Below are positions 18,696 through 27,191 of a stretch of DNA of 64,000 bases, one piece after another (the stretch's first letter is position 1; each line of letters starts with the position of its first letter). The notes under the pieces were generated by a model. It was not told the origin of the DNA. It worked only from the letters and a program-made list of their open reading frames with translations, and made no database searches. A program made the position numbers and the translations under genes. The DNA lies in NCBI RefSeq assembly GCF_000376565.1, contig NZ_BARG01000006.1, positions 124,001 to 188,000 of the forward strand, in the 5' to 3' direction. The DNA is from Streptomyces hokutonensis (GTDB lineage: Bacteria > Actinomycetota > Actinomycetes > Streptomycetales > Streptomycetaceae).

Positions 18696-19486
18696 CAGCC
18701 CGGTACGGAGCCCTTACCCGACTCCAGCGCCTCCAGGGCGCTCACCGCGCCCTTCAGCGAGGTGACCGCCACCAGCCGTAGCCCCTTGGGCAGTTCGGAC
18801 TTGGCGTCCGAGCACTCGGCCTTCGGCACCAGGAACACCGTCGCCCCGTCACGGCGCGCGGCCTGGGTCTTGAGGGCCACTCCCCCGACCGCGCCGACCG
18901 TGCCGTCGGTGCCGATCGTCCCCGTACCGGCGATGGTGCGACCGCCCGTGAGATCGCCGCCGTTGCCGTCGCCCTTCAGCTTGTCGATGATCCCCAGAGT
19001 GAACAGCAGCCCCGCGCTGGGGCCGCCCACATCGGCGAGCGTGAGCGTGACCTTCACCTTCTTGTCGCTGAGGTTCAGGTAGTTGAGCGCTGCCGTGGTC
19101 GCGTCGTCCTGCGACTCCTGCATCTGCTCGGTGTTGTGCTGCTCGATCTCCTTGACGCTGTTGCCGCTCGGATAGACCGAGTCACGGGGCATGACCGCCC
19201 GGTCGGTGCGGAACCAGCTGTCGATCACATCGCTCAACGACACATGCTGATCGGGTCCGGTCGCCTCGATCGTGGTCATGCGCAACTGGCCGCTCGTCGT
19301 GCGCACGGGCGCCCCGGTGATCGTGATCACCGGGGTGCCCTTGTTCTCGCCGAGCACGTTCGCGGTGAGACCGGGCTGGGTCAGCGAGAACGGCAGCGGC
19401 GCGAAGACCGCCGTGGCGAGCAGCGCCACGACGGGCAGGGCACAGACGGCTACGGCCCAGGGGCGCGTGAGGCGAGAGAGGAGCAC
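18692..19486 (-). CDS. secreted Lon-like (S16) protease without PDZ domain
   Basis: A 264-residue protein with an N-terminal signal anchor (about residues 9-31) and a C-terminal Lon proteolytic domain. The catalytic dyad is Ser157 in GGPSAGLLF and Lys206 in GGVALKTQAA. It resembles the extracytoplasmic YlbL/SdrC group, but I cannot see the PDZ domain those proteins carry between anchor and protease. The assumed start is GTG at 19486, which lacks a ribosome site; TAGATT sits 6 bases before it, so a leaderless message is possible. Confidence 0.85.
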   Translation of the reverse strand: MLLSRLTRPWAVAVCALPVVALLATAVFAPLPFSLTQPGLTANVLGENKGTPVITITGAPVRTTSGQLRMTTIEATGPDQHVSLSDVIDSWFRTDRAVMPRDSVYPSGNSVKEIEQHNTEQMQESQDDATTAALNYLNLSDKKVKVTLTLADVGGPSAGLLFTLGIIDKLKGDGNGGDLTGGRTIAGTGTIGTDGTVGAVGGVALKTQAARRDGATVFLVPKAECSDAKSELPKGLRLVAVTSLKGAVSALEALESGKGSVPGC

Positions 19487-19549
19487 GGGATCAATCTAAC
19501 GCGACGGTCACTTTCGGCCGTGCGCCGGTCACCCGATCGTCATGAACGC

Positions 19550-20191
19550 TCAGCGCAGGGCTTCGGCCACCTCGCGGGCCGCGTCCACGACCCGCGGCCC
19601 CACCCGTTCGGGCACCGCGTCGGCCAGCATCACCACGCCGACGCTGCCCTCGACCCCCGTGACCCCGAGCAGCGGAGCCGCGGCGCCGCTCGCGCCCGCC
19701 TCCAACTCCCCGTGCGTCAGGGTGTATCCGGGCTCGTCCGCGCCCTGGTGCCGGGCGGCGAGAATCGCGCGGCCCGCGGCGCCCCGGTCCAGGGGGTGGC
19801 GGAAACCGGCCCGGTAGGCCACGTGGTAGTCGGTCCAGGTCGGCTCGACCACGGCGACGGCGAGGGCGTCCGCCCCGTCGACCAGGGTGAGATGGGCGGT
19901 CGCCCCTATGTCCTCGGCCAGCGACCGCAGCGCGGGCAGCGCCGCCTCCCGTACGAGGGGGTGCACCTGGCGGCCCAGCCGCAGCACCCCGAGCCCGACC
20001 CGGGCCCGGCCGCCGAGATCACGTCGTACGAGAGCGTGCTGTTCCAGGGTGGCCAGCAACCGGTACACGACGGTCCGGTTGACGCCCAGCTTGTTGGACA
20101 GTTCGGTGACGGTCAGCCCGTGGTCGGTGTCGGCCAGCAGTTTGAGGACGCGCAGTCCCCGGTCGAGCGTCTGGGAGGTCTCCGCGGTCAC
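19550..20191 (-). CDS. IclR-family transcriptional regulator
   Basis: A 213-residue protein with an N-terminal winged helix (LTVTELSNKLGVNRTVVYRLL) and a C-terminal IclR effector domain (GATAHLTLVDGADALAVAVV, RHPLDRGAAGRAIL). GTG at 20191 is chosen since AAGGAG ends 7 bases before it; GTG at 20200 falls inside that site. The length is shorter than the usual 250, mainly in the effector domain. Target is unknown; no catabolic gene is adjacent. Confidence 0.9.
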   Translation of the reverse strand: MTAETSQTLDRGLRVLKLLADTDHGLTVTELSNKLGVNRTVVYRLLATLEQHALVRRDLGGRARVGLGVLRLGRQVHPLVREAALPALRSLAEDIGATAHLTLVDGADALAVAVVEPTWTDYHVAYRAGFRHPLDRGAAGRAILAARHQGADEPGYTLTHGELEAGASGAAAPLLGVTGVEGSVGVVMLADAVPERVGPRVVDAAREVAEALR

Positions 20192-20520
20192 GACGCCCAC
20201 TCCTTAAGTGGTGAGGTCGGCGGCCCCCTCGCGGCGGATGCGTCACCGAGTCCCGTCAGTGACGCGCTTCAGAGGCCGCCGATCGGCGAGGCGGCCCGGC
20301 GTGTCCGGGCCCAGTCGCTTCACGGCTGCGCTCCGCGGCGGCGCTGCCACGGGGCGTGTGCGTAGCGGGACAGTAGCGAAGCCGGTTCGCTGAGCGGAAG
20401 TCTCCGTCCAGAATCCGGGCACCACCTGGTACGGACCGGTTCGGTTCACGGTGATATGTCCTGACCTGCGGGTCGCCCGCGCACAACTTCCGTACGAATG
20501 TGCGGGATCGACGGGGTGGG
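20192..20520. other. 329-bp gap, no gene seen
   Basis: Between the IclR start and the helicase stop I find no coding frame with a ribosome site, no strong hairpin and no tRNA. It should hold the IclR promoter and the helicase terminator, but neither is clear. Confidence 0.5.
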
Positions 20521-22320
20521 TCAGCGCATACGCGTGGCCCACTCCTGGACCTTCGCGATGCGCTGCCGCAGCTGCCCCGCCGTGGCCTCGGCGCTCGGCG
20601 GGCCGCCGCAGGTGCGGCGCAGTTCGGTGTGGATGACGCCGTGCGGTTTGCCGGTCTGGTGGACGTACGCGGAGACCATGGTGTTGAGCTGTTTCCGCAG
20701 CTCCATCATCTCCTTGTGGGAGACGACGGGCCGCCGCTCGGCGGGCAGTTCGAGCAGGTCGGCCTCGGAGTCCGGCTTCTTGCGGCTGTGCGCGATCTGC
20801 CGGGCCTGCCGCTTCTGGAGCAGCAGCTGCACCTGGTCGGGTTCGAGGAGCCCGGGGATGCCGAGGTAGTCCTGCTCCTCCTCGCTCCCCGGGTGCGCCT
20901 GCATGCCGAACTCGGCACCGTCGTAGAGCACCCGGTCGAAGACGGCCTCGGACTCCAGCGCCTCGAAGGCGAACTGCTCCTGCTCGCCGGTGTCCTCGTC
21001 CTGCTCCTTGTTCGCCTCGTCCATCTCCTGCTCGGACTCGGCGTACGGGTCCTCCTCGCCCTCCTTCTTGGGCTTGTCGAGGGCGTGGTCGCGCTCGACC
21101 TCCATCTCGTTGGCGAAGGTGAGGAGGTCGGGGACGGTCGGAAGGAAGACGGAGGCCGTCTCGCCCCGGCGCCGGGACCGCACGAAGCGCCCGACGGCCT
21201 GGGCGAAGAAGAGGGGCGTGGAGATGGTGGTGGCGTAGACCCCGACGGCGAGCCGAGGCACGTCGACGCCCTCCGACACCATCCGCACCGCGACCATCCA
21301 CCGGTCGTTGCTCGCCGCGAAGTCGTCGATGCGCTTGGAGGCACCGGTGTCGTCGGACAGGACGACGGTCGCCTTGGAGCCGGTGATCTCGCGGATCAGT
21401 TTGGCGTAGGCGCGCGCGGAGTCCTGGTCGGAGGCGATGACGAGCGCGCCGGCGTCCGGGATGCCCTTCCGGACCTCGGTCAGCCGCTGGTCGGCGGCGC
21501 GCAGCACGCTCGGCATCCACTCACCGCGCGGATCCAGCGCCGTACGCCAGGCCTGGCTGATCGCGTCCTTGGTCATCGGCTCGCCGAGCCGCGCGGCGAT
21601 CTCGTCACCGGCCTTGGTCCGCCAGCGCATGTTGCCGCTGTAGGAGAGGAAGATGACCGGCCGGACGACATGGTCGGCGAGCGCGTTGCCGTAGCCGTAG
21701 GTGTAGTCGGCGGAGGACCGCCGGATCCCGTCGTTCCCTTCCTCGTACGTCACGAAGGGAATGGGATTGGTGTCGGACCGGAACGGCGTACCGGTCAGCG
21801 CGAGCCGCCGGGTGGCCGGCTCGAAGGCTTCGAGGCACGCCTCGCCCCACGACTTCGAGTCACCGGCGTGGTGGATCTCGTCGAGGATGACGAGGGTCTT
21901 GCGCTGCTCCACCCGATTCCGGTGCAGCATGGGCCGCACGCCGACGCCGGCGTACGTGACGGCGACCCCGTCGTAGTCCTTGCCGAGCGGCCCGGCGCTG
22001 TACTCCGGGTCGAGCTTGATCCCTATCCGCGCGGCCGCCTCCGCCCACTGCTTCTTGAGGTGCTCGGTCGGCGCGACCACGGTCACCTGCTGCACGACAT
22101 GGTGGTGCAGCAGCCAGGAGGCGAGGGTGAGCGCGAAGGTCGTCTTGCCGGCGCCGGGTGTCGCGACCGCGAGAAAGTCCCGCGGCTGCTCCTGGACATA
22201 CCTCTCCATCGCCCCCTGCTGCCAGGCACGCAGCTTGCTGGCGGTGCCCCAGGGGGCGCGGCCGGGGAAGGCCGGGGAGAGGTGGTGGGTGTTGGCGGAG
22301 GAGGCGGCGGTGGTAGTCAC
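20521..22320 (-). CDS. SF2 DEAD/DEAH-box helicase
   Basis: A 599-residue ATP-dependent helicase. Motif I is ATPGAGKTT, motif II DEIHH, motif III LTGTP and motif VI QAVGRFVRSRR. The two RecA lobes span about residues 25-400. A strongly acidic Glu/Gln/Asp-rich insert (about residues 410-470, for example EQEMDEANKEQDEDTGEQEQ) follows, then a basic helical tail. It resembles the restriction-subunit-like SF2 helicases widespread in Streptomyces; nucleic acid substrate is unknown. GTG at 22320 has CGGAG upstream. Confidence 0.93.
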   Translation of the reverse strand: MTTTAASSANTHHLSPAFPGRAPWGTASKLRAWQQGAMERYVQEQPRDFLAVATPGAGKTTFALTLASWLLHHHVVQQVTVVAPTEHLKKQWAEAAARIGIKLDPEYSAGPLGKDYDGVAVTYAGVGVRPMLHRNRVEQRKTLVILDEIHHAGDSKSWGEACLEAFEPATRRLALTGTPFRSDTNPIPFVTYEEGNDGIRRSSADYTYGYGNALADHVVRPVIFLSYSGNMRWRTKAGDEIAARLGEPMTKDAISQAWRTALDPRGEWMPSVLRAADQRLTEVRKGIPDAGALVIASDQDSARAYAKLIREITGSKATVVLSDDTGASKRIDDFAASNDRWMVAVRMVSEGVDVPRLAVGVYATTISTPLFFAQAVGRFVRSRRRGETASVFLPTVPDLLTFANEMEVERDHALDKPKKEGEEDPYAESEQEMDEANKEQDEDTGEQEQFAFEALESEAVFDRVLYDGAEFGMQAHPGSEEEQDYLGIPGLLEPDQVQLLLQKRQARQIAHSRKKPDSEADLLELPAERRPVVSHKEMMELRKQLNTMVSAYVHQTGKPHGVIHTELRRTCGGPPSAEATAGQLRQRIAKVQEWATRMR

Positions 22321-22604
22321 GGTCTCCGTTTGGTTGGTAGGGCGGCTCGGCGAGGGCGTCTGCGTCGGCTTGAGCTTCGGCTCGGGCTCGGGGCTCGGCT
22401 TCGGCTACGTATGACAACCGGGCCACCCTACCGGCGGGCCGGCGCTGTCAACGTGCGGACGACGCCGGGGTGGGTGGGGATGGGACTGAGGTCACAGATC
22501 ACGGGAGTGGTGAGCGCGCGTGGCCGGCGCGCGGAGCACAGCGGTCGGGCAGCCGGGCGGTTCTGCCGGACGTCCGATCTGGTAACGCGCGGTTCCGCCT
22601 AGTG

Positions 22605-24071
22605 TCACCGTGATTCCTTCCGCACCCTCGTGGTCACCCAAGCCCCCACCAACGCCACCCCCGCCATCGGCAGAAACACGGCGGCGAAGGCAGCCGGATG
22701 AGAGCCGCCACTCGCCGAACCGACCACATGCCCGACCGTGCCCCCGCCCAGCGCACCGAACGCGGCCCCGCCGACGGACAGCAGCACGACGTTGGACAGC
22801 CCGTCGGAGATCTGGAGCGCGGCCGAGTTGGAGCCCGCCTCCTCCGGCGCGGAGAGCTGGAGCAGCAGCACGCTGGTGGAGGACATCACCAGCCCCATCC
22901 CGAAACACCCGAACCCCCACGCGACGGCCACGGTCCACACGGGAACCGTATGGATGAGGACGCTCGGAGCCGCGGCGATCGCACCGGCCACCAGCACCAT
23001 CCCGAACGTCATCAGGCGTACCCGGTACGGCTCGACCCGCGCCCGCGCCTGGACCCACGACCCGAGCGCCCACGTCCCGCCGCCCGCCGCGAGCGAGAAC
23101 CCGGCCAAGGTCGGCGACAGCCCCCGCTGGGTCACCAGCATCAACGGCACGAAGGACTCCGCCGAGATGAACGCCCCGGCCCCCAACCCCCGCAACAACA
23201 CGACCGACGGCAGCCCCCGCGCCGCCCGGTACGTACCGCGCGGCAACAGCCCGAGCACGGCCGGCACGAGCAGCGCGACGCCCGCGGCGGCCGGGACCAG
23301 CGAGAACCACGTCAGATCCTGAGCGGCGTACTGAAAGAGCCCGGCACCGAGCGAGATCCCGAGGGCGAGCCGGATCCGGCGCCGGTCGAAGGAGCCGGGC
23401 GAGCCGGGCGGCTCACCTGTGTCGCCTATGGGCCCGCCCGCCCGCCGCCGTATCTGCGGAAGGGCCAGCGCGAGCGGAAAGACGACCAGCACCGGAATCC
23501 CGACGAACACCCAACGCCAGCCCAGCTGTTCGGTCACCGCGCCGGCGGCGAGCGGCCCGACGACGGACGGCACCACCCAGCTCGCGGCGAACGCGGCCAC
23601 GATGCCGGGCCGCAACCGCTCCGGATAGGCCCGCCCGATCACCACGTACAGAGCGACGATGACCAGCCCACCGCCCAGCCCCTGCACGGCCCGCCCCAGC
23701 ACGAACACCCACATGACCTGGGCGGTCCCCGCGACCAGCAACCCGGCGGCGAACGCCCCGATCCCGGTGGTCAACGCCCCGAGCGGCCCCCGCCGGTCCG
23801 ACCACTGCCCGGCCAACACCATCCCGAAGAGACTCGTCGTGAAGTACCCGGAGAACGCGAACGCGTACAACGCCACCCCGTCCAGCTCCCGAGCCGCAAC
23901 GGGCATGGCCGTCCCCACGGCCGTCGCCTCGAAGGCGATCAACAGCACCACGGACACGATCCCGACACTGAGCGCCCGATACGACCGCCCCAGCACCCCG
24001 CCCCGACACTCATCGACCAGGTCAGGGGCAGCATCCGTGACGCCGGCGTCACGCGGTTCGAGGACGGTCAT
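22605..24071 (-). CDS. MFS transporter, drug exporter type
   Basis: A protein of about 488 residues with 12-14 membrane helices. The MFS motif A loop is GQWSDRRGPLGALTTG, and GRAVQGLGGGLVIVALYVVIG is the motif B/C region. It is closest in appearance to DHA2-like efflux pumps. Two starts are possible, ATG 24092 and ATG 24071; neither has a good ribosome site, and TACGCT 7 bases before 24071 would fit a leaderless start. Substrate is unknown. The upstream gap has a TTGACA box next to a palindrome. Confidence 0.9.
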   Translation of the reverse strand: MTVLEPRDAGVTDAAPDLVDECRGGVLGRSYRALSVGIVSVVLLIAFEATAVGTAMPVAARELDGVALYAFAFSGYFTTSLFGMVLAGQWSDRRGPLGALTTGIGAFAAGLLVAGTAQVMWVFVLGRAVQGLGGGLVIVALYVVIGRAYPERLRPGIVAAFAASWVVPSVVGPLAAGAVTEQLGWRWVFVGIPVLVVFPLALALPQIRRRAGGPIGDTGEPPGSPGSFDRRRIRLALGISLGAGLFQYAAQDLTWFSLVPAAAGVALLVPAVLGLLPRGTYRAARGLPSVVLLRGLGAGAFISAESFVPLMLVTQRGLSPTLAGFSLAAGGGTWALGSWVQARARVEPYRVRLMTFGMVLVAGAIAAAPSVLIHTVPVWTVAVAWGFGCFGMGLVMSSTSVLLLQLSAPEEAGSNSAALQISDGLSNVVLLSVGGAAFGALGGGTVGHVVGSASGGSHPAAFAAVFLPMAGVALVGAWVTTRVRKESR

Positions 24072-24097
24072 GCGGGCCAGCGTAAGGCTCATCTCAC

Positions 24098-24114
24098 GGG
24101 TTAACCCCTGTCAA
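24098..24114 (-). promoter_or_regulatory. TTGACA box and GGGTTAACCC palindrome
   Basis: Upstream of the MFS gene, TTGACA (24114-24109 on the minus strand) is followed at once by a 10-bp perfect palindrome (24098-24107). The layout, an operator between -35 and -10, fits repression of an efflux gene. No clear -10 lies at the standard distance, so the promoter call is tentative. Confidence 0.4.
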
Positions 24115-24260
24115 AAGAAGGTTCGGGTCTGCGACCTTGGTCGTACGACCGCTGCCCCCCACTCCCCCATTCATGAACGCGGTATGGCAGTCCCGTTGCA
24201 CCACCCCCGGCCCCCTTGCCCGGGCCCATCCCCCACCCATACGGTCAACTCACCAACCAC

Positions 24261-24332
24261 GGCCGTGTGCCCGAGTGGTTCAGGGACTCGCCTGCAAAGC
24301 GAGTTACGCGGGTTCGATTCCCGCCACGGCCT
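24261..24332 (+). tRNA. tRNA-Cys (anticodon GCA)
   Basis: A full cloverleaf reads from the sequence: acceptor GGCCGTG/CACGGCC, D arm CCC...GGG, anticodon stem CTCGC/GCGAG with loop CTGCAAA, T arm GCGGG TTCGATT CCCGC. The discriminator base is T (U73), as required for cysteine. CCA is not encoded. Confidence 0.97.
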
Positions 24333-24359
24333 CTGGATGCCTGACCAGGCATAGCGAAT

Positions 24360-24387
24360 GGGCGGTACTCCACCTGGGGTGCCGCCC
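24360..24387 (+). terminator. hairpin after tRNA-Cys
   Basis: GGGCGGTAC (24360-24368) pairs with GTGCCGCCC (24379-24387), one G-U pair included, and TTCTT follows. It lies 28 bases past the tRNA and is its likely terminator. Confidence 0.6.
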
Positions 24388-24542
24388 TTCTTGCGCGGTG
24401 TGGCGGCTAACCCGCGGAGCAGAGGCTGGCTGGTGATGGTTCCGCCGCCCCAGCCGTCGCTGGCCCACGCGGACAGTTGAGCGGTGGACCGAGCCTCGGC
24501 GGCTCAGGCAACCTTCCCAGGCGCCGAGTCGTCTTGCCCCGC

Positions 24543-24935
24543 ATGGAGATGACGAGCCTGAGCACTCCGGTGACATGGGTCGACGTGCGGGACGCCCTGC
24601 CTTCGAGTGGTACGCCGGTGGCTGCCGCGATCACCGGGCGGTATCCGGCCGACGATGGCACCGAGTCCAGTGCCGCGCCGGGTGAGGAATTCTGGCTGGT
24701 GCGGCCGATGTATTTCACCTCTCTGCACTTCGGTGCGGACGGGACCGAGCACCGGGACTGCTTCGTCGATTCCGACGGGGTCGTCCGGCTGGCCTACGGG
24801 CTCGACAGCGCCGAGACCGTGACGCATTGGGCCGAACTGCCCACGCTGCCGGGTGAGATGACGGCGCGTGCGGTGCTCGGGGAGAGCGTGCAGGCGGCTC
24901 TCCAGCGTGCGTGGAGTGCCCAGTCCCGAGGCTGA
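24543..24935 (+). CDS. uncharacterised streptomycete protein, 130 aa
   Basis: A soluble, acidic protein with a WVDVRDALPSSGTPVAAAIT start and a THWAELPTLPG near the end; I recall similar small proteins from other Streptomyces but no assigned function. The start is uncertain: ATG 24543 and ATG 24549 lack a good ribosome site. GC at third positions is a little lower than in neighbours (for example GAATTC, TATTTC), and the gene lies 210 bp after a tRNA, which would suit acquired DNA. It is convergent with the DinB gene, with 1 bp between the two stops. Confidence 0.7.
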   Translation: MEMTSLSTPVTWVDVRDALPSSGTPVAAAITGRYPADDGTESSAAPGEEFWLVRPMYFTSLHFGADGTEHRDCFVDSDGVVRLAYGLDSAETVTHWAELPTLPGEMTARAVLGESVQAALQRAWSAQSRG

Positions 24936-24936
24936 C

Positions 24937-25644
24937 TCACCTCCGCGCCCGCCACAGGTCCCGCAGCAGTGCGATCTCCGCCATGTGGTGGATGAATTCC
25001 AGGTTGGCCCCTGCCACGACGGCTATGTACGGGTTGTCGGGGTCGGAGCCGTACGGGTATTGGGAGAAGCCGACCACGTCCAACTGGTCCTCCGTCACCG
25101 TGGCTACGGCTGCGCGCCAGCGGTCGATCACCGGCCAGAAGTCGTCCAGGGTCTGGGCCGCCCAGGGGCTGAAGTCGACCATCTGCTTGGGGTCACGGCG
25201 TCGTTCGCCGAACGTCCACTCCCACGCCCCCGCGAACTGGAAGTGCAGATGGCCCAGGCGCCACGCGATCGTCGTGATCGGGGTCGTGTCCGGTTCGGGC
25301 TCGCCCGTGTGGGCGAGGACCTGCTCGACCCGTTCGACGGTCACGCTCCAGTCGTCGGCGATCTTGTCGACGGTCATGCCGTCGGCGGCCTGGCGGGCGA
25401 CCTCGGCGTACTCGCTCGCCGGGATGTCCGGTGCGCCCAGGTCGAGGACCCACTCTCCCGGTCCGAACGCCCTCGGTGTCACCGCCTCGCTCCGGCGGCG
25501 GAGGGACCAGCAGTCGGGCGCCGGCTCCCAGAGGTACTCCTCATCGCCGAGTCCCGTCAGCCGGACCTGGGCCATCTCCCGGGCCTTGTCGAACTGCTCC
25601 AGCAGCAGGCCCAGTCGGTCGGTCCGTGTGTGTTCGGTGTCCAT
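24937..25644 (-). CDS. DinB-superfamily protein
   Basis: A 235-residue four-helix-bundle protein of the DinB/YfiT type. Candidate metal ligands are histidines in TTIAWRLGHLHFQF and in EFIHHMAEIALLRDLW near the C-terminus. Actinobacterial members include mycothiol-dependent transferases, but no substrate can be assigned. ATG at 25644 has GGGGAAC upstream. Confidence 0.85.
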   Translation of the reverse strand: MDTEHTRTDRLGLLLEQFDKAREMAQVRLTGLGDEEYLWEPAPDCWSLRRRSEAVTPRAFGPGEWVLDLGAPDIPASEYAEVARQAADGMTVDKIADDWSVTVERVEQVLAHTGEPEPDTTPITTIAWRLGHLHFQFAGAWEWTFGERRRDPKQMVDFSPWAAQTLDDFWPVIDRWRAAVATVTEDQLDVVGFSQYPYGSDPDNPYIAVVAGANLEFIHHMAEIALLRDLWRARR

Positions 25645-25753
25645 GTCCCGTTCCCCCTCGCCGCGTTGCAGTCAGGCGGAGGGAACGTAGCGGCTCACCT
25701 CGCTTCCGCGCGAACGAGTTTCGCCGCCGACCGCGCCTTCGTCCGCGTCCGCC

Positions 25754-26929
25754 TCAGAGCACCCCACCCGCCTCGTCCTGGAACGCCTCCGTCCAGTAGT
25801 GCGGGTGGCGTCGGCCGGCCGCCCCTGTCTGTCGGCCCGTCGGGTCCACCGTCGACAGGGTCTGGAGCATCGTCGTGGCCAACTGGTCGTACGCCTCTGC
25901 CGTCAGTTCGCCCGAGAGGTTCGCGTCGATCGCCCGCTCGCGGTGGAGCAGCCAGAGGGTGAAGGCGAGGGTCGAGACGTCCGTGTTGAGCGGGGCCAGC
26001 GTCGCTTCCGGCTCGCTCCAGGTCAGGATCTCGCCCGTGGCGCCGTCCACCACCAGGCTGTTGTCCTCGACGAGATGGCCGAGGCGGATCAACTCGTCGG
26101 CGCGGGCGGGGAGTTCGTCGGCGGGCTCGTCCTCGTAGAACTCGGACAGGGTCGGGAGCGGGACGTCCGTGTCCAGCTGGAAGAGGAGCGCGTCCTCGGG
26201 CAGGCCCGTCTCGCGCAGGAAGCGGCGGGTCGGCTCGTGGGTGAGTGTGGCGGGGAAGTCGACCTCCTCGAAGCGGGCCACCGTGCCCTGGCCGAACTCC
26301 TGGTCCAGCAGGCGGGCCGGGATGTCGAGGGTCAGCCCCGATGTCGTGCCGGGGCCCGCGACCAGGGCCAGTGGGCGGATCAGGGCCGCCGCCTTCCAGA
26401 ACGGGGGCACCTCGCCGTCCGTCTCCGACTCGAAGATCGAGAGCAGGTGGCGCGACGCCTCCGCCGCCGTCTGCGCGCCGTGGCGGCCCTCGTAGGAGGC
26501 GAACTGGCCGCTCAGGGCGGTCAGTTCGTCGGTGGTCGTGGTGAAGCGGGCCAGCGTTTCGATCGACGGGGCCAGCGGGCCGGTCTCCATCAGGTCCGGG
26601 CGGTCGTGGAAGAAGTACGTCGTGGCGATCTCGCCCGTCTCGCCGTCCAGCAGGATCGACTCCGCCTCGCCGCCGTCGGGTCCCCAGAGCGCGCCTATCA
26701 CCAGCTGGTCCCGGAGCTCCGCCGCCAGCGGGTCGGGATCGCCCAGCGAGTCCGCGACCGTCCGCAGGCCCTCCCTGCGCAGCTCCTCGAACGTCAACAG
26801 GGCGCTGTCGCCCGGCAGTCCGGGGCCCGTCAGCCAGCGGCGCGTGGACGCGTGCGTGACGTACGGATCGAGGTCGTCCTCGGTCAAGGTGATCGTGGTC
26901 GCCGTAGAACCGGCGTCGGTCCTGCTCAT
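25754..26929 (-). CDS. tandem SUKH-4-like immunity protein
   Basis: A protein of about 391 residues made of two similar halves, each with the SUKH-4 pattern: TRRWLTGPGLPGDSALLTFE ... SILLDGETGEI in the first, and TRRFLRETGLPEDALLFQLD ... SLVVDGATGEILTWSEPE in the second. SUKH proteins usually neutralise polymorphic or nuclease toxins; no toxin gene adjoins. ATG at 26929 has GGGGGA 6 bases upstream; a duplicated copy of that site precedes an alternative ATG at 26947. Family assignment is by pattern recognition. Confidence 0.72.
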   Translation of the reverse strand: MSRTDAGSTATTITLTEDDLDPYVTHASTRRWLTGPGLPGDSALLTFEELRREGLRTVADSLGDPDPLAAELRDQLVIGALWGPDGGEAESILLDGETGEIATTYFFHDRPDLMETGPLAPSIETLARFTTTTDELTALSGQFASYEGRHGAQTAAEASRHLLSIFESETDGEVPPFWKAAALIRPLALVAGPGTTSGLTLDIPARLLDQEFGQGTVARFEEVDFPATLTHEPTRRFLRETGLPEDALLFQLDTDVPLPTLSEFYEDEPADELPARADELIRLGHLVEDNSLVVDGATGEILTWSEPEATLAPLNTDVSTLAFTLWLLHRERAIDANLSGELTAEAYDQLATTMLQTLSTVDPTGRQTGAAGRRHPHYWTEAFQDEAGGVL

Positions 26930-27191
26930 CGTCGTTCCCCCGTGCATGGTTCCCCCGTGCGTGAATCTTCCCCGTGCGGCACCGGTGTTCCGCTGTCGTC
27001 CCCACTGCCCAGAACACTACGCGGCGCCACTGACAATGGCCCTGACCAGCGAAAACGCGGCGAGACCGCGGTGAGGACGCCTCGCGGAGCGCGGGCGGAC
27101 GCGGAACGTCCGAAACGTCCTCACCCCCATCAGACGCTCAGACCCCCGTGAGCGTTCCCGTCCCTCGGCGACCGCTCCGCCGACGGCGCGC

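Noticed and set aside
24261..24940. Integrated element with att site in tRNA-Cys
   Set aside because: No integrase, excisionase or duplicated tRNA 3' end is visible in the window; kept only as a weak accessory-region note.
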